This document shows, one piece after another, positions 21,973 through 32,494 of a stretch of 64,000 nt of DNA. Both the position numbers and the translations under genes were made by a program. The DNA is from Siphonodentalium dalli (lineage: Eukaryota; Mollusca; Scaphopoda; Gadilida; Siphonodentaliidae): positions 43,252,194-43,316,193 of the forward strand of contig CP136069.1 of NCBI GenBank assembly GCA_032622095.1. The letters are read 5' to 3'. A model generated the notes under the pieces. It was not told the DNA's origin, did no database searches, and saw nothing but the letters and a program-made list of their open reading frames with translations. Numbering within the stretch: the stretch's first letter is position 1; every line of letters starts with the position of its first letter.

Positions 21973-22427
21973 TAGGTTACAAACACCTAATTATTTCCCA
22001 TAGGCGACAGTGTTAACTAGAAGTCCCGCCGGTCATGGGTTAAGCCTATTTGAACTTCAAGTGGTCAATTTTCCATTAGAACGTCATCCGCTGCACCAGT
22101 CAGTGGCGTCAAACGCGCCATTTTCGATATTGTTTTCAAACGATAATCTTGCATTTCCACAACTACCCCATTTACTGCACAAAAATCAGCAGCATAAAAA
22201 TACCCAGACCCCTTCCATAACATCGGGACCCCACCAGACTCTTCCTGGACATCCAAACATGCATGATCGCCATATTTACGTAGGCTATGATTTTATGTTC
22301 CCGCTTAGGGATATTTCCCTCAATGATAATCAACCAATCAGCAGCCAGATTTTTTGTTATGCTGACTCGAGTTTCCCTACACAAATTCAAGAAGCGTAAC
22401 ACTATATAATTAGTTGCTTGTAACCTA
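21973..22427 (+). mobile_element. 455-bp TA-flanked MITE inserted in the transposase
   Basis: Termini TAGGTTACAAACACCTAATT / AATTAGTTGCTTGTAACCTA (about 20 bp, two mismatches) are flanked by TA at 21,971-21,972 and 22,428-22,429. Removal of the insert and one TA places GAT GAC TCA directly on TAC ACC GAC in the transposase frame. A 129-codon ORF inside (22,010-22,399) lacks any transposase motif and is treated as chance. Probably a Tc1/mariner-type non-autonomous element. Confidence 0.9.
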
Positions 22428-22634
22428 TACACCGACACGACAGGCTAGCTCGACATATTACGTTTTATCCTAAAACAATTCCACCACGATGATATCTTCA
22501 ATGCCGATGAAACAGGGATTTTCTTCAGACTGCTGCCAAACAAGACACTGTAGAGTTTAAAAACGTCGGTTACCATGGTAGAGCAAGGATCGACTGACGG
22601 CGCTCGTCTGTGACAACATGTCCGGTAAAGAGAA

Positions 22635-22783
22635 CACGCCTTGAAATAGTGTGTCTGTCATTTGCAGAATGAGGTCCCCAGAGGGTGAATTTAGTGATGC
22701 TACCCCGCTATGGGGTAGCATCACTAAATTCACCCTCTGGGGACCTCATTCTGCAAATGACAGACACACTATTTCAAGGCATG
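22635..22783. mobile_element. hAT-like palindromic MITE inserted in the transposase
   Basis: An almost perfect 149-bp palindrome centred at 22,709, with ends CACGCCTTGAAATAGTG / CACTATTTCAAGGCATG. An exact 8-bp direct repeat AAAGAGAA lies at 22,627-22,634 and 22,784-22,791. Excision joins NMSGKEN to ITLPVIGKS. An 8-bp duplication and CA-initial ends fit the hAT superfamily. A rearranged relative is at 42,094-42,247. Confidence 0.93.
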
Positions 22784-23332
22784 AAAGAGAATATCACTCT
22801 CCCTGTCATCGGGAAGTCCTAAAAACCAACATTTTTTATAAATGTCAAGACACTCCCAACAGAATACGTCGCCGATAAGAATGCGTGGATGGCAGGCCAA
22901 TTACCACAGATTAGGTATAAACAAATATCTACAGAAAGATGTGGAAAAAGAAGGGAAAACTCGCCATCGTTATCGATGGCCCGTCCTAAAATCGATGACT
23001 TGAAGTCCACATAGCTCGTCTTCCTATCACCCAACACAACATCCAAAACCCAACAGATGGACCAGGGTGTATAATACAGTATTTGAAAGTGATCCATCGC
23101 TACATGGACGCAATATTCAAGAAAGCTGATCTCAATCTGGTTGATACCCTGATATTAATGCAGCAATCGTGGGCTAATGTTACAGAAACAACCATCGCCA
23201 ACTGCTCCAGGAACTGCTGCGGTAAAACTAAATAACGACACATAGAATACGGACCCAGACATGAGACGACATTGACACCTAATACGCAAACAATGTCATA
23301 TATAATTAATAATACTCTTTATTAATTAGATA

Positions 23333-23824
23333 TGTGACCCGCCATATCAAATCCAGTCGTAAGTCGGGATTTTTTTACCCTGTGCCAATGCATTCTCTTA
23401 TATATGCGAGTCGACCATAGGTCGCCTCGCATATATAAGAGAATGCATTGGCCTAACAATTTTGTATAATTTTTTTTAAATAAATGTTTCTTACAATTTT
23501 TAGGACATAACATAAAAAACATCCATTACCCTGCAGGGAGCCCCACACATATATAGAATATAGAAGACCATGCAGGGAGCCCCACACATATATAGAAGCA
23601 TATAGAAGAGTGTGGTCTGCTCATGTTTGTCTGGGACTCTGTATGGGTGAAATTATAAAATTGTTAAAGAATACAAGAACAAATTATTAAAATTGTAAAA
23701 AATTGTTAGGCCAATGCATTCTCTGATATATGCGAGGCGACATATGGTCGCATATATAAGATAATGCATTGGCACAGGGTAAAAAAATCCCGACTTACGA
23801 CTGGATTTGATATGGCGGGTCACA
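23333..23824. mobile_element. Core MITE with TGTGACCCGCC ends, copy 1
   Basis: Ends TGTGACCCGCCATATCAAAT / ATTTGATATGGCGGGTCACA are inside flanking TA (23,331-23,332; 23,825-23,826). Sub-terminal 'ccagtcgtaagtcggg' leads into the shared palindromic core (left about 23,390-23,450, right about 23,705-23,775, the right one short of a few bases). The middle contains a doubled 'cagggagccccacacatata'. No transposase. Confidence 0.9.
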
Positions 23825-24073
23825 TATGACAGTTTTGTCTAGAATAGCATCTTATCGAACAGGACTAGTATCGCCCTTAAACGGATTAATATCGATTTGC
23901 GACATCTGCAATCAGAGTAATATGGATTTACGACATGCCGAAAATCTACTTCACTGCTATCAAATAACGTGTACTTGTGTAGGTATCTATTTTGAATTTA
24001 TTAATTAATAAATAGGATATTACTTGTTTTGTTTGACATTATTGGCCTGATATCAGCCCTTGGTAACCTCATA

Positions 24074-24267
24074 TCGTCTGAACTACGCTCAATTGTATTT
24101 ACATCTCGATTCGGGACGCAACAATTGGCGATAAACTAATGCCAACGATTTCGCCATCTAGAGTCATTGCATTTAATTCATATATAAGAATGACGGTGTA
24201 TAACTACTTTGAGCAAGATTATTCTCCATTTCCATTTGATCACCCTACCGATGTGTTTCACAACACT
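24074..24267 (-). mobile_element. 5'-truncated copy of the AGTGAT TTAA family
   Basis: It has 'gaactacgctcaattgta', 'ctcgattcgggacgcaac' and 'agaatgacggtgtat' in the inverted order of 6,476-6,792, ending 'cacaacact' before TTAA at 24,268-24,271. The upstream 62 bp ('attacttgttttgtttgaca', 'gatatcagccc', 'ggtaacctcatatc') recur at 60,230-60,296. Confidence 0.75.
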
Positions 24268-24329
24268 TTAACAATGAACGCTCTATGTCCCATGGTGGAA
24301 GGGGCACAGTTGTTCAAAAATTAATATGA

Positions 24330-25690
24330 CTGGAAAAAGTGGGCATGTTGTACATGAAGTCCATCTGAGAGTAGGCAAATGTAACGTATGTGTCCGCGTA
24401 TTTTGCCTACAGAACAATACAGGAATGTAAGGCCGAAACAACTGTGTTTTTGGTTTACAGATCCCACCACATTGAATAAAACGGGCCGCGTTAGGCGTTT
24501 TTATTTCGATGCCTGGTGTTATGACAAGAACTTAAGAGAAAAAAATGAATGTTTTATTTCTCTACATTTACTATAGTTTATGATTATGGATATTGACTCC
24601 GTTGCCGTGTGGCGATTATTGCCCTCCATATTCATGACACATTTATTTTGTCCACGTTTAGTTATTAGTGTTGTTTATGTTAATAAACTCCCCATTGAAT
24701 ATGAACTGGTGTTTAGTTGTCAATGAATAAGCTTATCCTTTGCGTGCCCCATCATTTCCTGATACATGGTATTAATTATATTTTGAAGAACATAACTGTT
24801 TATTGGACACCAGTCTGCAAAACATTGAGCTCTAACATACATGTGTAATGTGTGAAAAGTGAATATGGGCATATCATATGAATTAGATGACAAAAGTTAA
24901 GAAAATGATCAGATAATCCACATCCCCATGTTACAGTTTGTAATTGTGTACTTAATTACTAATTATAACTCCAGACAATTGAAAGGCACTGGATGAAATT
25001 CAGGATTAGATATTAGAATGGAGAGATTATAGACAACAATAACAATAGTGAGTAGTCAGGGACATTATACAATGTTATGTAATCCCTGTCATATACTAAT
25101 AGTACAATGTCATTTTATATACGATTGAATAAGCTTATATGCATAACAATTCACTCTACATTTTCTGGATATTACCAGACAGGAAGGTGTATCGTTGTAC
25201 ACGATTACTATGTGCAGAAAAAAAAAGCCTCCCTCCCTCACTGATTTGGAAAAAATGGCCGAGAACCAAAACCTTTTTTATTGTTGGCCTAATAAAAGCC
25301 AGCATAATTTCAGGCTTCGAGATTGTATTATTTGTCTCGTCAATTTTCTGAATTGAACGATTCATACATCGGGTTCAGTAGTGATATATATAAGTAGCGT
25401 GATATCTGTGTGAGATAAAACTTTGTCATAGAACTGATCATGTTATTGGTGGTGATTATTGATGCCCATTCCCCAGTGGATGCGATTTTCCAACAGAAGT
25501 AATCTTATGAGGACAATTCTTCATTGACAGAAATACAATTTGCATTGTCATTATCGCAAATGAACCTTCTCAAATTCTCCCATTTTCTGATAATTCAAAC
25601 GGAAATTCACTGTCGGTAAAAGGTATATTACACGTATACAATACGATTTTGAACGAACGTGTCTTGTCCCTCGTGAATTCTCTTTCTTGT
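24330..25690. other. No supported gene
   Basis: Short ORFs only (24,388-24,576; 25,139-25,351), without motifs. A weak inverted pair 'cagggacattata' / 'tgtaatccctg' lies near 25,058-25,090. Unique AT-rich DNA. Confidence 0.4.
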
Positions 25691-26083
25691 CACCCCTGAT
25701 CATGCAAATTTGCTTTTGAATGATTGATTGATTTATTTTTGATCACAAGAAATACATGGATTAACAATTGATGAATACTATGGTTACAAAAAGGAGCGTT
25801 TAACATAATTTCAATTATAGAGCTGTGCATAAATAGAAAAAGAAGTTGAAATAAATATAAGACTGTAAAGAAAATCGAAGGATTTATGAGGTTGAAATGT
25901 TTGATAATCAATAGGGTACATGCACGGCTAGCCACCGGGGTGGCGCAAAACCCCCGGATGCTTAATTCCATTGCGGTCCCACATGCTGTCGGCCACGAAT
26001 CGGATGATATAGTTCAAGAAAGATCTCTCCAAATTAAAACCTATGAATCCATAACAAATTAGATAAATTTAAGATTGGTAATA
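25691..26083 (-). repeat. Possible retroelement 3' region with TGAT tail
   Basis: It starts with 'tgaatgattgattgatttat' near 25,716, which on the minus strand would be a short AATC-rich tail, followed by AT-rich sequence without coding content. Assignment is weak. A GC-rich patch at 25,925-25,990 ('gccaccggggtggcg') is different in composition from its surroundings. Confidence 0.25.
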
Positions 26084-26087
26084 TTAA

Positions 26088-26731
26088 AGAGGTACTGTAC
26101 CCCAATTTCAATAAATTCCCAGTGACAATAGCGATCTAATATGAATATTATATTATAAAATAACTAATTTGAGTCGACGATGTCTACTGAAAACGTTCCG
26201 GTTAACAGGCTATCGTAAAAGTAAAATTGAATTATTTAATATAAATTCATTTATGGCTGGAGTCATAAAATGGAGAATTATGCCATTACGAGTTACCGTT
26301 CTTGAAATCGCATATGTTGAGAGTCTTTTATCGACGGCCATTCGCGAACATTATTGAGTTGCAAACAAAACATGTTACCTGCAAAAGAAGGCCCGTTATA
26401 ACCGATTCGGGGAAAAAGGACAAAGAAACAAGAGTCATAAAGCGTCAAGTATTTTATAGGGAGTGAGATTGTTCGATGGAAGAGATTGAATGCATCAATC
26501 GAAGCTGTGAGCAATGAACTTCCGGTTCTTCCTGCGACCTGCGTCTTCTCCGGTGAAGGTCAAAAACATGGCGCGTAGTTTGAATTCGTAATATTTTTGT
26601 TTCCAAGATCAATATTTTCTTCGCTAAATTAGGTTTATACGATACTCATATAACACGAACACAATCTAACTTGAAAGTTATTTCAATGGGAGTAAATAAA
26701 AAAATCGCCTATCTTAGTGTACAGTACCCCT
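26088..26731. mobile_element. 644-bp TTAA-flanked MITE, family AGRGGTACTGTAC
   Basis: TTAA at 26,084-26,087 and 26,732-26,735 flanks AGAGGTACTGTACCCC...GTGTACAGTACCCCT. A second, diverged member is at 52,954-53,461. The TTAAAGGRR-like ends are those described for T2-type MITEs linked to Kolobok transposases. No transposase inside; the 62- and 73-codon ORFs are chance. Confidence 0.88.
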
Positions 26732-26849
26732 TTAATCACAAGTACTTACTAGTAGGCGTGTGATTATTTAAAGAAAAAAAGGTTTGTTTCATATTTCCAA
26801 CGAATGAAACGTTTGGCAAATATATTTTACATAAACCTGCGTGCATAGA

Positions 26850-27885
26850 AATGAATTGCAAAGAGGAGTATTAGATGTGCTAAGGTCTCAGTCTCGTTAA
26901 ATAGTACAGAAAAGGATCTTCCTCGGTCCTTAAATTTAGATAAGAGATGTTGATTAATACAACATTTTCGATACTTGGATGTCAACTGGAATATGTAGGG
27001 TTTTGTCAAGACTATTCCAGAGTCTAATTCCTGTGTAGAAAAATATATTTCGCCCATAACAACTAACATGAGGGATGTTGCTTAACCCTTTACCCAACAG
27101 AAGGGCCCTGTGCCAATGCATTCTCTTATATATGCGAGTCGACCATAGGTCGCCTCGCATATATAAGAGAATGCATTGGCTTAACACATTAAAAAATATA
27201 TAATTGTTAAAGAATGTAAGAAAAAATGGTAAAAAAAGATTTTTTTTAGGCCAATGCATTCTCTTATATATGCGAGGCGACCTATGGTCGACTCGCATAT
27301 ATAAGAGAATGCATTTGCACAGGGCATAACTGTAACCATCACAATGTGGTCAATGAGCCGGTTCCAATGATATCCATATTTGTATGGTTTTATTGAGACA
27401 GACCCAAGATAATTTAGGCTGTTGCAGCTTTATTTGGCCGGTTTTGGCCGGTTTGTTGGGTAAAGGGTTAAGACGACCTGACCGGGTTTCAGTTTTATCA
27501 TCCCCATTATGAGAAGAATTATCTAAATCTCGATTTAATAGTTTAAAATGTTGGTTACAGTATACTGCCGCTTGATTATCAAAGATCTTAGTAACCATCA
27601 GTAATTTCCGGAAGTTAACTCCTTCCCATACTTGTAGCCAATTTAATTTTGAAAATTCCAAATGGCCAATATGCGCCCTATAGTTCAGTTCAAATATATA
27701 ACTTACTAGCCTATTCAGGGTGGATTGTAGTCTGATCTTTGTTCCCTGTGTTAGACTCGTGTATCAAACGCTTTAACTATAATCAAAGTGGCATTGAATG
27801 ACGGCCAAGGGTAGAGTTATCTTGCAATATTTATTTAGGTAAGAGGCTTTTCTGTACAACAATTTCAACTTAGAGAATGCATTGG
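26850..27885 (-). pseudogene. Decayed LINE ORF2: RT thumb and C-terminal region
   Basis: On the minus strand, 'KLKLLYRKASYLNKYC' and 'AVIQCHFDYS' (27,776-27,871) are the RT thumb motif. They continue in one frame through two stops to 'LQSTLNRLVSYIF', 'HIGHLEFSKLNWLQVWEGV', 'KLLMVTKIF' (about 27,570-27,730) and 'ETRSGRL' at about 27,475. After a 382-bp MITE at 27,086-27,467 the protein resumes, one base out of frame, as 'YGRNIFFYTGIRLWNSL' (about 27,010-27,060), the usual LWNSLP end motif. The upstream RT catalytic part is missing. The 5' break coincides with a MITE fragment at 27,868-27,932. Confidence 0.88.
27086..27467. mobile_element. TTAA-flanked core MITE, CCCTTTACCCAACA type, copy 1
   Basis: TTAA at 27,082-27,085 and 27,468-27,471; ends CCCTTTACCCAACAG.../...GTTGGGTAAAGGG. 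The right sub-terminal side carries 'ttggccggttttggccggtt' and 'gagccggttccaatgatatc'. Shared core copies lie on both sides of an AT spacer. It sits inside the LINE pseudogene. CCC ends with TTAA fit piggyBac-type. Confidence 0.92.
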
Positions 27886-27932
27886 AACAGGGTTTTCGCA
27901 AAATTTTAGGAAGATCGAGCATGGAAGGATTC
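27868..27932. mobile_element. Core-MITE right-end fragment
   Basis: 'agagaatgcattggaacagg', 'ttttcgcaaaattttaggaa' and 'catggaaggatt' match the right end of the CCCTTTCATG-type elements (30,600-30,859). The left part is absent. Confidence 0.65.
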
Positions 27933-28212
27933 AAACCAACTGGATGGCTTATGGAGGCCCAATGTGACATGCACCTTACAAACAGACCCCTCGTGAATTA
28001 ATAGACATTTATCTCATCTTCGTCGCACCCACCAATAGAAGTTTGCTTTGGTATTTATGCATCCAGCTCAGTTTACGCCATTCGTGGCGTGTTTTCTAAT
28101 TACTATCATAAAAGGTGATTTGGTGTTAGTATTTAAACCTGAGATTAGGTCGTATTTATGGACGAGTCCTTTCGAGTCAAGGGAACCATTAACATTAGGA
28201 GAAGCCCCGTTG
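27933..28212. other. No recognisable feature
   Basis: Short ORFs on both strands (28,048-28,260 and 28,068-28,268) without motifs. Nothing supported. Confidence 0.4.
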
Positions 28213-28219
28213 TTCTGTC

Positions 28220-28566
28220 CAGCCAGTTCTCTCGAAAACCAGAACATTATCTGCTTATAATGGAACACGTTTTAGGTAGATAATCTGCTTAGAATCGCCT
28301 CATTAATGTTCTAAAAATGAGAAATTTTAGTCACATTATCGAATCATAATGAGGCGATTCTAAGCAAACAATGTGCGGACAATGACACAAATAAGCCAAC
28401 TCACGACCTTTCAGGTGTCCGCTCTTTAACAGGCGTATTTACTGAGGTCCGCGCCATAAAACGAAATAACGGGTAAAAGTCCATTATCTGCATATTGAGG
28501 AATGAAATAATCACAATATTTAAAAAAATGGGTCGATTATGTGCGTATTTCCGCAAGGAATTGTTG
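28220..28566 (+). mobile_element. Foldback element with 7-bp target site, full copy
   Basis: CAGCCAGTTCTCTCG at the left and ...GGAATTGTTG at the right. TTCTGTC repeats directly at 28,213-28,219 and 28,567-28,573. The internal hairpin pairs 'tagataatctgcttagaatc' and 'cgcctcatt' with 'aatgaggcgattctaagcaa'. 'gcgccataaaacgaaataac' and 'tgaaataatcacaatat' follow. Confidence 0.88.
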
Positions 28567-28580
28567 TTCTGTCGGTTGCA

Positions 28581-28583
<3 letters not shown>

Positions 28584-28655
<72 letters not shown>
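28584..28655. repeat. (CT)n microsatellite
   Basis: About 36 uninterrupted CT dinucleotides. It opens a spurious Ser/Leu-repeat ORF. Confidence 0.98.
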
Positions 28656-28659
<4 letters not shown>

Positions 28660-28889
28660 ATCTAATTTTACCGCATCTAATAATATCGTGTCATGTGTAC
28701 AACGACATGATGACCTTGAATCTCCGACGATGCGAAACCAAATTGTAATTGACGTTGTGTCGCTAAAACACGCCGATTTGTGGAAACCTACTCGCTTTAA
28801 TTTCGATTCCCAGAATCGTTCGCTGAAGTGTGCACAAATTTGGAATCAAATAAAATGTACATCGCCGCGCAGCCAGGATTTTTGTTTGG

Positions 28890-29130
28890 AGTCGAGGAAC
28901 CCACCCATCAAAGCTCAGAGTGATCAGATATCGATTCTTGAAATCTATTATTTTTCAACACCTATAATTTTTAGTGTCTCAATAATGAGTCGACGAGAAG
29001 ACGGTCTCGGACCAAATTGCGGATGAAGATGGATCACTCTAAAATCAAGCGGCTTTTTTGTGTCAGACGTTTGACAAATCGGCAATATTTCGTTGAACAA
29101 AATGTTGATAAATAACAGGTTTTGTGCAAT
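28890..29130 (+). repeat. Dispersed repeat, inverted match at 41,870-42,085
   Basis: 'gagtcgaggaaccca', 'catcaaagctcagagtgatc', 'acggtctcggaccaaattgc' and 'atttcgttgaacaaaatgtt' occur in the reverse complement at 42,085 down to 41,870, in the same order. Diverged. Family not identified. Confidence 0.8.
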
Positions 29131-29499
29131 TTTATACTACAGTTTGACTGTGGTTAGCATTATCTGTGGGCAATAGATTCTGATAACTGAAGCGGCATTT
29201 TAAAAATGTTGTTGGAATCTGATGATATGGGGACCATCGAAACGGATTGAGTACCTTTAACAGCTAGAGCAACGTACCCAGAGATTTGATCACAGGAAAA
29301 ATGATTTCACACTTCACAGCATGTAATGCCGATAAAACAAAATTTGCAGTGTTTTTTTCAAATGTTTTGGTCCAGAACTGTTTCCGTGCTCGAACCCGCG
29401 AATATTCAACTCAGTACCTTCCACGGAGTACAGTTACCTCTTAAAGGGAAACAAGACACCCCAAGCGGGTCCATGCACAATAACACAAAACTCTGTAAA
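29131..29499. other. No recognisable feature
   Basis: Unique AT-rich DNA with no supported signal. Confidence 0.4.
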
Positions 29500-29960
29500 T
29501 GTGACCCGCCATATCAAATCCAGTCGTAAGTCGGGATTTGTTTACCCTGTGCCAATGCATTCTCTTATATATGCGAGTCGACCATAGGTCGCCTCGCATA
29601 TATAAGAGAATGCATTGGCCTAACAATTTTTTATCATTTTTTTTAAATAAATGTTTCTTACAATTTTTAGGACATAAAATAAAAAAACATCCATTACCCT
29701 GCAGGGAGCCCCACACATATATAGAAGCATATAGAAGAGTGTCGTCTGCTCATGTTTGTCTGGGGCTCTGTATGGGTGAAATTATAAAATTGTTAAAGAA
29801 TACAAGAAAAAATTATTAAAATTGTAAAACATTGTTAGGCCAATGCATTCTCTTATATATGCGAGGCGACCTATGGTCGACTCGCAAATATAAGAGAATG
29901 CATTGGCACAGGGTAAAAAAAAATCCCGACTTACGACTGGATTTGATATGGCGGGTCACA
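29500..29960. mobile_element. Core MITE with TGTGACCCGCC ends, copy 2
   Basis: Full-length copy closely similar to 23,333-23,824. Ends TGTGACCCGCC/GGCGGGTCACA, two intact palindromic cores (about 29,552-29,620 and 29,840-29,908) and the 'gggagccccacacatatata' middle. Flanks are aaa and aat, so TA is not conserved here. Confidence 0.9.
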
Positions 29961-30595
29961 AATCAACTATTATCAACAAGTACATGAATAATTAGACTTA
30001 TATTTTTTGTTCTTATTTTCATTATTTATGGCTCTATATAATGGATTTTCCATGTAAAATCCACTGTTATGTGAACATTACTGTTACATTTCAATTACCG
30101 ATAAAATACAAACTAGTTTAATAAGATACCAATGTTTAATCAAATAAATATTGACGGTGTACATCGGAAAAGGTCAAAAGGTTGGAAAGTATTCTGAAAA
30201 TCATTTTCAGACAAAAATATGCGAACCTACTTCACGTTTAGCGATGCTTGTTGACAAATCACTGCAACCGTTTTAAAGTTGTGTACATAACAGTGGGTTC
30301 AACACGCGAAATATTGTTATTGGTGAACTATCAATAATTAATACATGAACAACGTTTTGATTTTTCCACCATGTTCTTCTTAGTGGTGATGTTTTACATA
30401 CTTTTATATATTTTTTGCAAATTTACCCACTTTGATTGCACTTGGTCCCTTTAAGAGTCCAACTAACACGTATTTGCTTCCAATAGTAATTATAAGACGC
30501 AGAAATCGCATATGAACACACTGGGCTAATAGCTCCCATGAAAAGAAACCCTGACTGTGTCTACAAGACGTTCGAAATATGTCACAATGAAGCCA
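29961..30595. other. No recognisable feature
   Basis: AT-rich DNA without coding or repeat signal that I can support. Confidence 0.4.
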
Positions 30596-30599
30596 TTAA

Positions 30600-30859
30600 T
30601 CCTTTCATTACGGGAGCTGCGTTGGTGCAGCATTAAATATCCTGTGTCATTCTCTTGTATATGCGAGTCTCCCACAGGGAGCGCCTCGCATATATAAGAA
30701 AATTCGCTGGCTTGCAATGTCAAGATATATATTGCGAGGGCAATGTATTCTCCTATATACATTTGTATGCGATGCTCCATAAGGGAGACTCGCATATATA
30801 AGATAATGCATTGGCACATGGTTTTCACAAAATTTCAGGAAGATCCAGCCATGGAAGGG
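30600..30859. mobile_element. TTAA-flanked core MITE, CCCTTTCATG type, short copy
   Basis: TTAA at 30,596-30,599 and 30,860-30,863; ends (T)CCTTTCATTACGGGAGCTGC... and ...GAAGATCCAGCCATGGAAGGG. 'gcgttggtgcagcattaaat' and diverged core palindromes ('gcgagtctcccacagggagc', 'gcgatgctccataagggaga') replace the common GACCATAGGTC centre. Confidence 0.82.
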
Positions 30860-31011
30860 TTAAGAACAAACAACAGGGATCAAATGTTAATATTGGAAAA
30901 TGCGACCGCGGTTCTTGTGTTCTCGTGGTTATCCCGCAGACATTATACCGGTATGTTTGGTGTCGCCCTGTGTGATGATTCACCCACACAATGTGATATT
31001 TATTTACTTAA

Positions 31012-31377
31012 AGTGATATGAAACACTCTGGTAGGGTTATCATATAGAAATTGAGAATAATCTACCTCAAAGTAGGTATTTGTTACGAATATTAATCCAA
31101 ATTGACGATACACACCGTCATTCTCATATATTAACTAAATGCCATGACTATCGACGGTGAAATCACTTGTTAGATTACGGCCGATAGTTGCGTCCCGAAT
31201 CGAGATATAAATATTTACAATTGGGCGTAGTTCAACCGATGTTTTCTATTAAGTGGCATGGTCGATTTCTCTGAAATTTTTGGCGATGTTAGCAGAATGC
31301 TACATCCCCCAGGTTGTCATAGCATCTGAGTACTAACTTATCAATTTCACGCACCCGAACAAGTACATAATATGTCT
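31012..31377 (+). mobile_element. TTAA-flanked MITE, family AGTGAT, full copy
   Basis: TTAA at 31,008-31,011 and 31,378-31,381; ends AGTGATATGAAACAC and ...ATAATATGTCT. It forms an inverted pair with 32,123-32,490. Confidence 0.92.
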
Positions 31378-31539
31378 TTAAAGGCTGAGCTCAGGTGGCC
31401 AATATTTACGCCAATAAAAGTTCCTCGACGATTACAATTGGAAAGGCTTGATACCACTGAACTGCGTCCATTGTAAAGTAATCATTGTTGAGATTCAAAA
31501 GGACAAAATACATATCTCAGAATAATGTGGCATGTAAAA

Positions 31540-31842
31540 AAAACAATATTTATATAAGCTAAATTAAATAAAATTGCAGTTTAATCATTAAACACTTTAT
31601 TGGCGTCAGTCAATATGAAAACTGATCAGCGCCCTTCTCAGCCTAATACGACTTCAACGACACCGCATGCAACATGGTTTTGAGCAGAAAACAATAATGA
31701 TAAAAACTCAATTAAATCGAATTGCAGCTGAACTTGATCATTGGACACATTATTGGCGTCAGTCAATATGAAAACTGATCAGCGCCCTTCTCGGTCTTCA
31801 TTATACGACTTCAACGACACCGCGTGCAACTGTCACACGTGG
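31540..31842 (+). repeat. Tandem 152-bp duplication
   Basis: Two units share 'tattggcgtcagtcaatatg', 'aaaactgatcagcgcccttc' and 'acgacttcaacgacaccgc' with offset 152. It lies between the two inverted AGTGAT-family elements. The ORFs at 31,741-31,923 and 31,844-32,044 show no known domain. Confidence 0.9.
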
Positions 31843-32122
31843 TTTGGCTTCCGTAGATACATTGTGCAAATGTTGTTTATCGATATTACCCAAAGATCCG
31901 CACTACGATTTTACACGAATTGAATTAAAATGTTCTAATGTAATTTTCGGCTTACCGGGCAACAGAAAAATACATGAAATCACTAATGTGTATGGCACCG
32001 AGACCGTGATAATACACAAAAGCATCCCACCAGTTTTACGCTGATAACGAGTATGAAGGATATAATGGAGAATGCTCTTTAGTATACAAACAATGGTGTT
32101 TTTTGGAAATAATCGCTGTTAA

Positions 32123-32490
32123 AGACATATTATGTACTTGTTCGGGTGCGTGGAATTGATAAGTTAGTACTCAGATGCTATGCCAACCTGGGGGATGTAG
32201 CATTCTGCTAACATCGCCGAAAATTTCAGAGAAATCGACCATATCACTCAATAGAAAACATCGGTTGAACTACGCCCAATTGTAAATATTTATATCTCGA
32301 TTCGGGACGCAACTATGGGCGGTAATCTAACACAAATGATTTCACCATTGATAGTCATGGCATTTAGTTAATATATGAGAATGACGGTGTGTATCGTCAA
32401 TTTGGATTAATATTCGTAACAAATACCTACTTTGAGGGAGATTATTCTCAATTTCTATATGATCACCATACCCGAGTGTTTCATATTACT
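32123..32490 (-). mobile_element. TTAA-flanked MITE, family AGTGAT, inverted copy
   Basis: TTAA at 32,119-32,122 and 32,491-32,494; starts AGACATATTATGTACTTG. It is the closest relative, by eye, of 31,012-31,377 in opposite orientation. Confidence 0.92.
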
Positions 32491-32494
32491 TTAA

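Larger units (their letters stand above)
21316..23240 (+). pseudogene. pogo/Tigger-like transposase pseudogene with three insertions
   Basis: A Tc1/mariner-superfamily transposase of the CENP-B/Tigger type, which would bind its inverted repeats and cut with a DDE catalytic core. Pieces in order: a possible N-terminal helix-turn-helix ('REKLDDRKAKLATQ', about 21,340); a CENP-B-type domain ('QGTLRWFHYARDQRVPIS', 21,449-21,502); 'QLEQAEMFAKKLDKTEF' (about 21,822-21,872); 'LHRFRERHGISLKTVCGE' (about 21,896); then, after a TA element, 'HHDDIFNADETGIFFRLL' (about 22,478), carrying the first catalytic Asp; 'NMSGKEN' and, after a third insertion, 'ITLPVIGKS' and 'LPTEYVADKNAWM'; 'LAIVIDG' at the position of the second Asp (family norm D-N); and 'SWANVTETTIANC' (about 23,174). 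Stops and short frame breaks show it is dead. The three inserts are annotated separately. Confidence 0.93.

Noticed and set aside
22010-22399. 129-codon ORF as a transposase
   Set aside because: It lies wholly inside the TA-flanked insert, lacks catalytic motifs, and starts at a weak position.
28539-29026. Ser/Leu-rich ORFs of 161 and 69 codons
   Set aside because: They are driven by the (CT)n microsatellite. The longer one runs into a dispersed repeat and has no domain.
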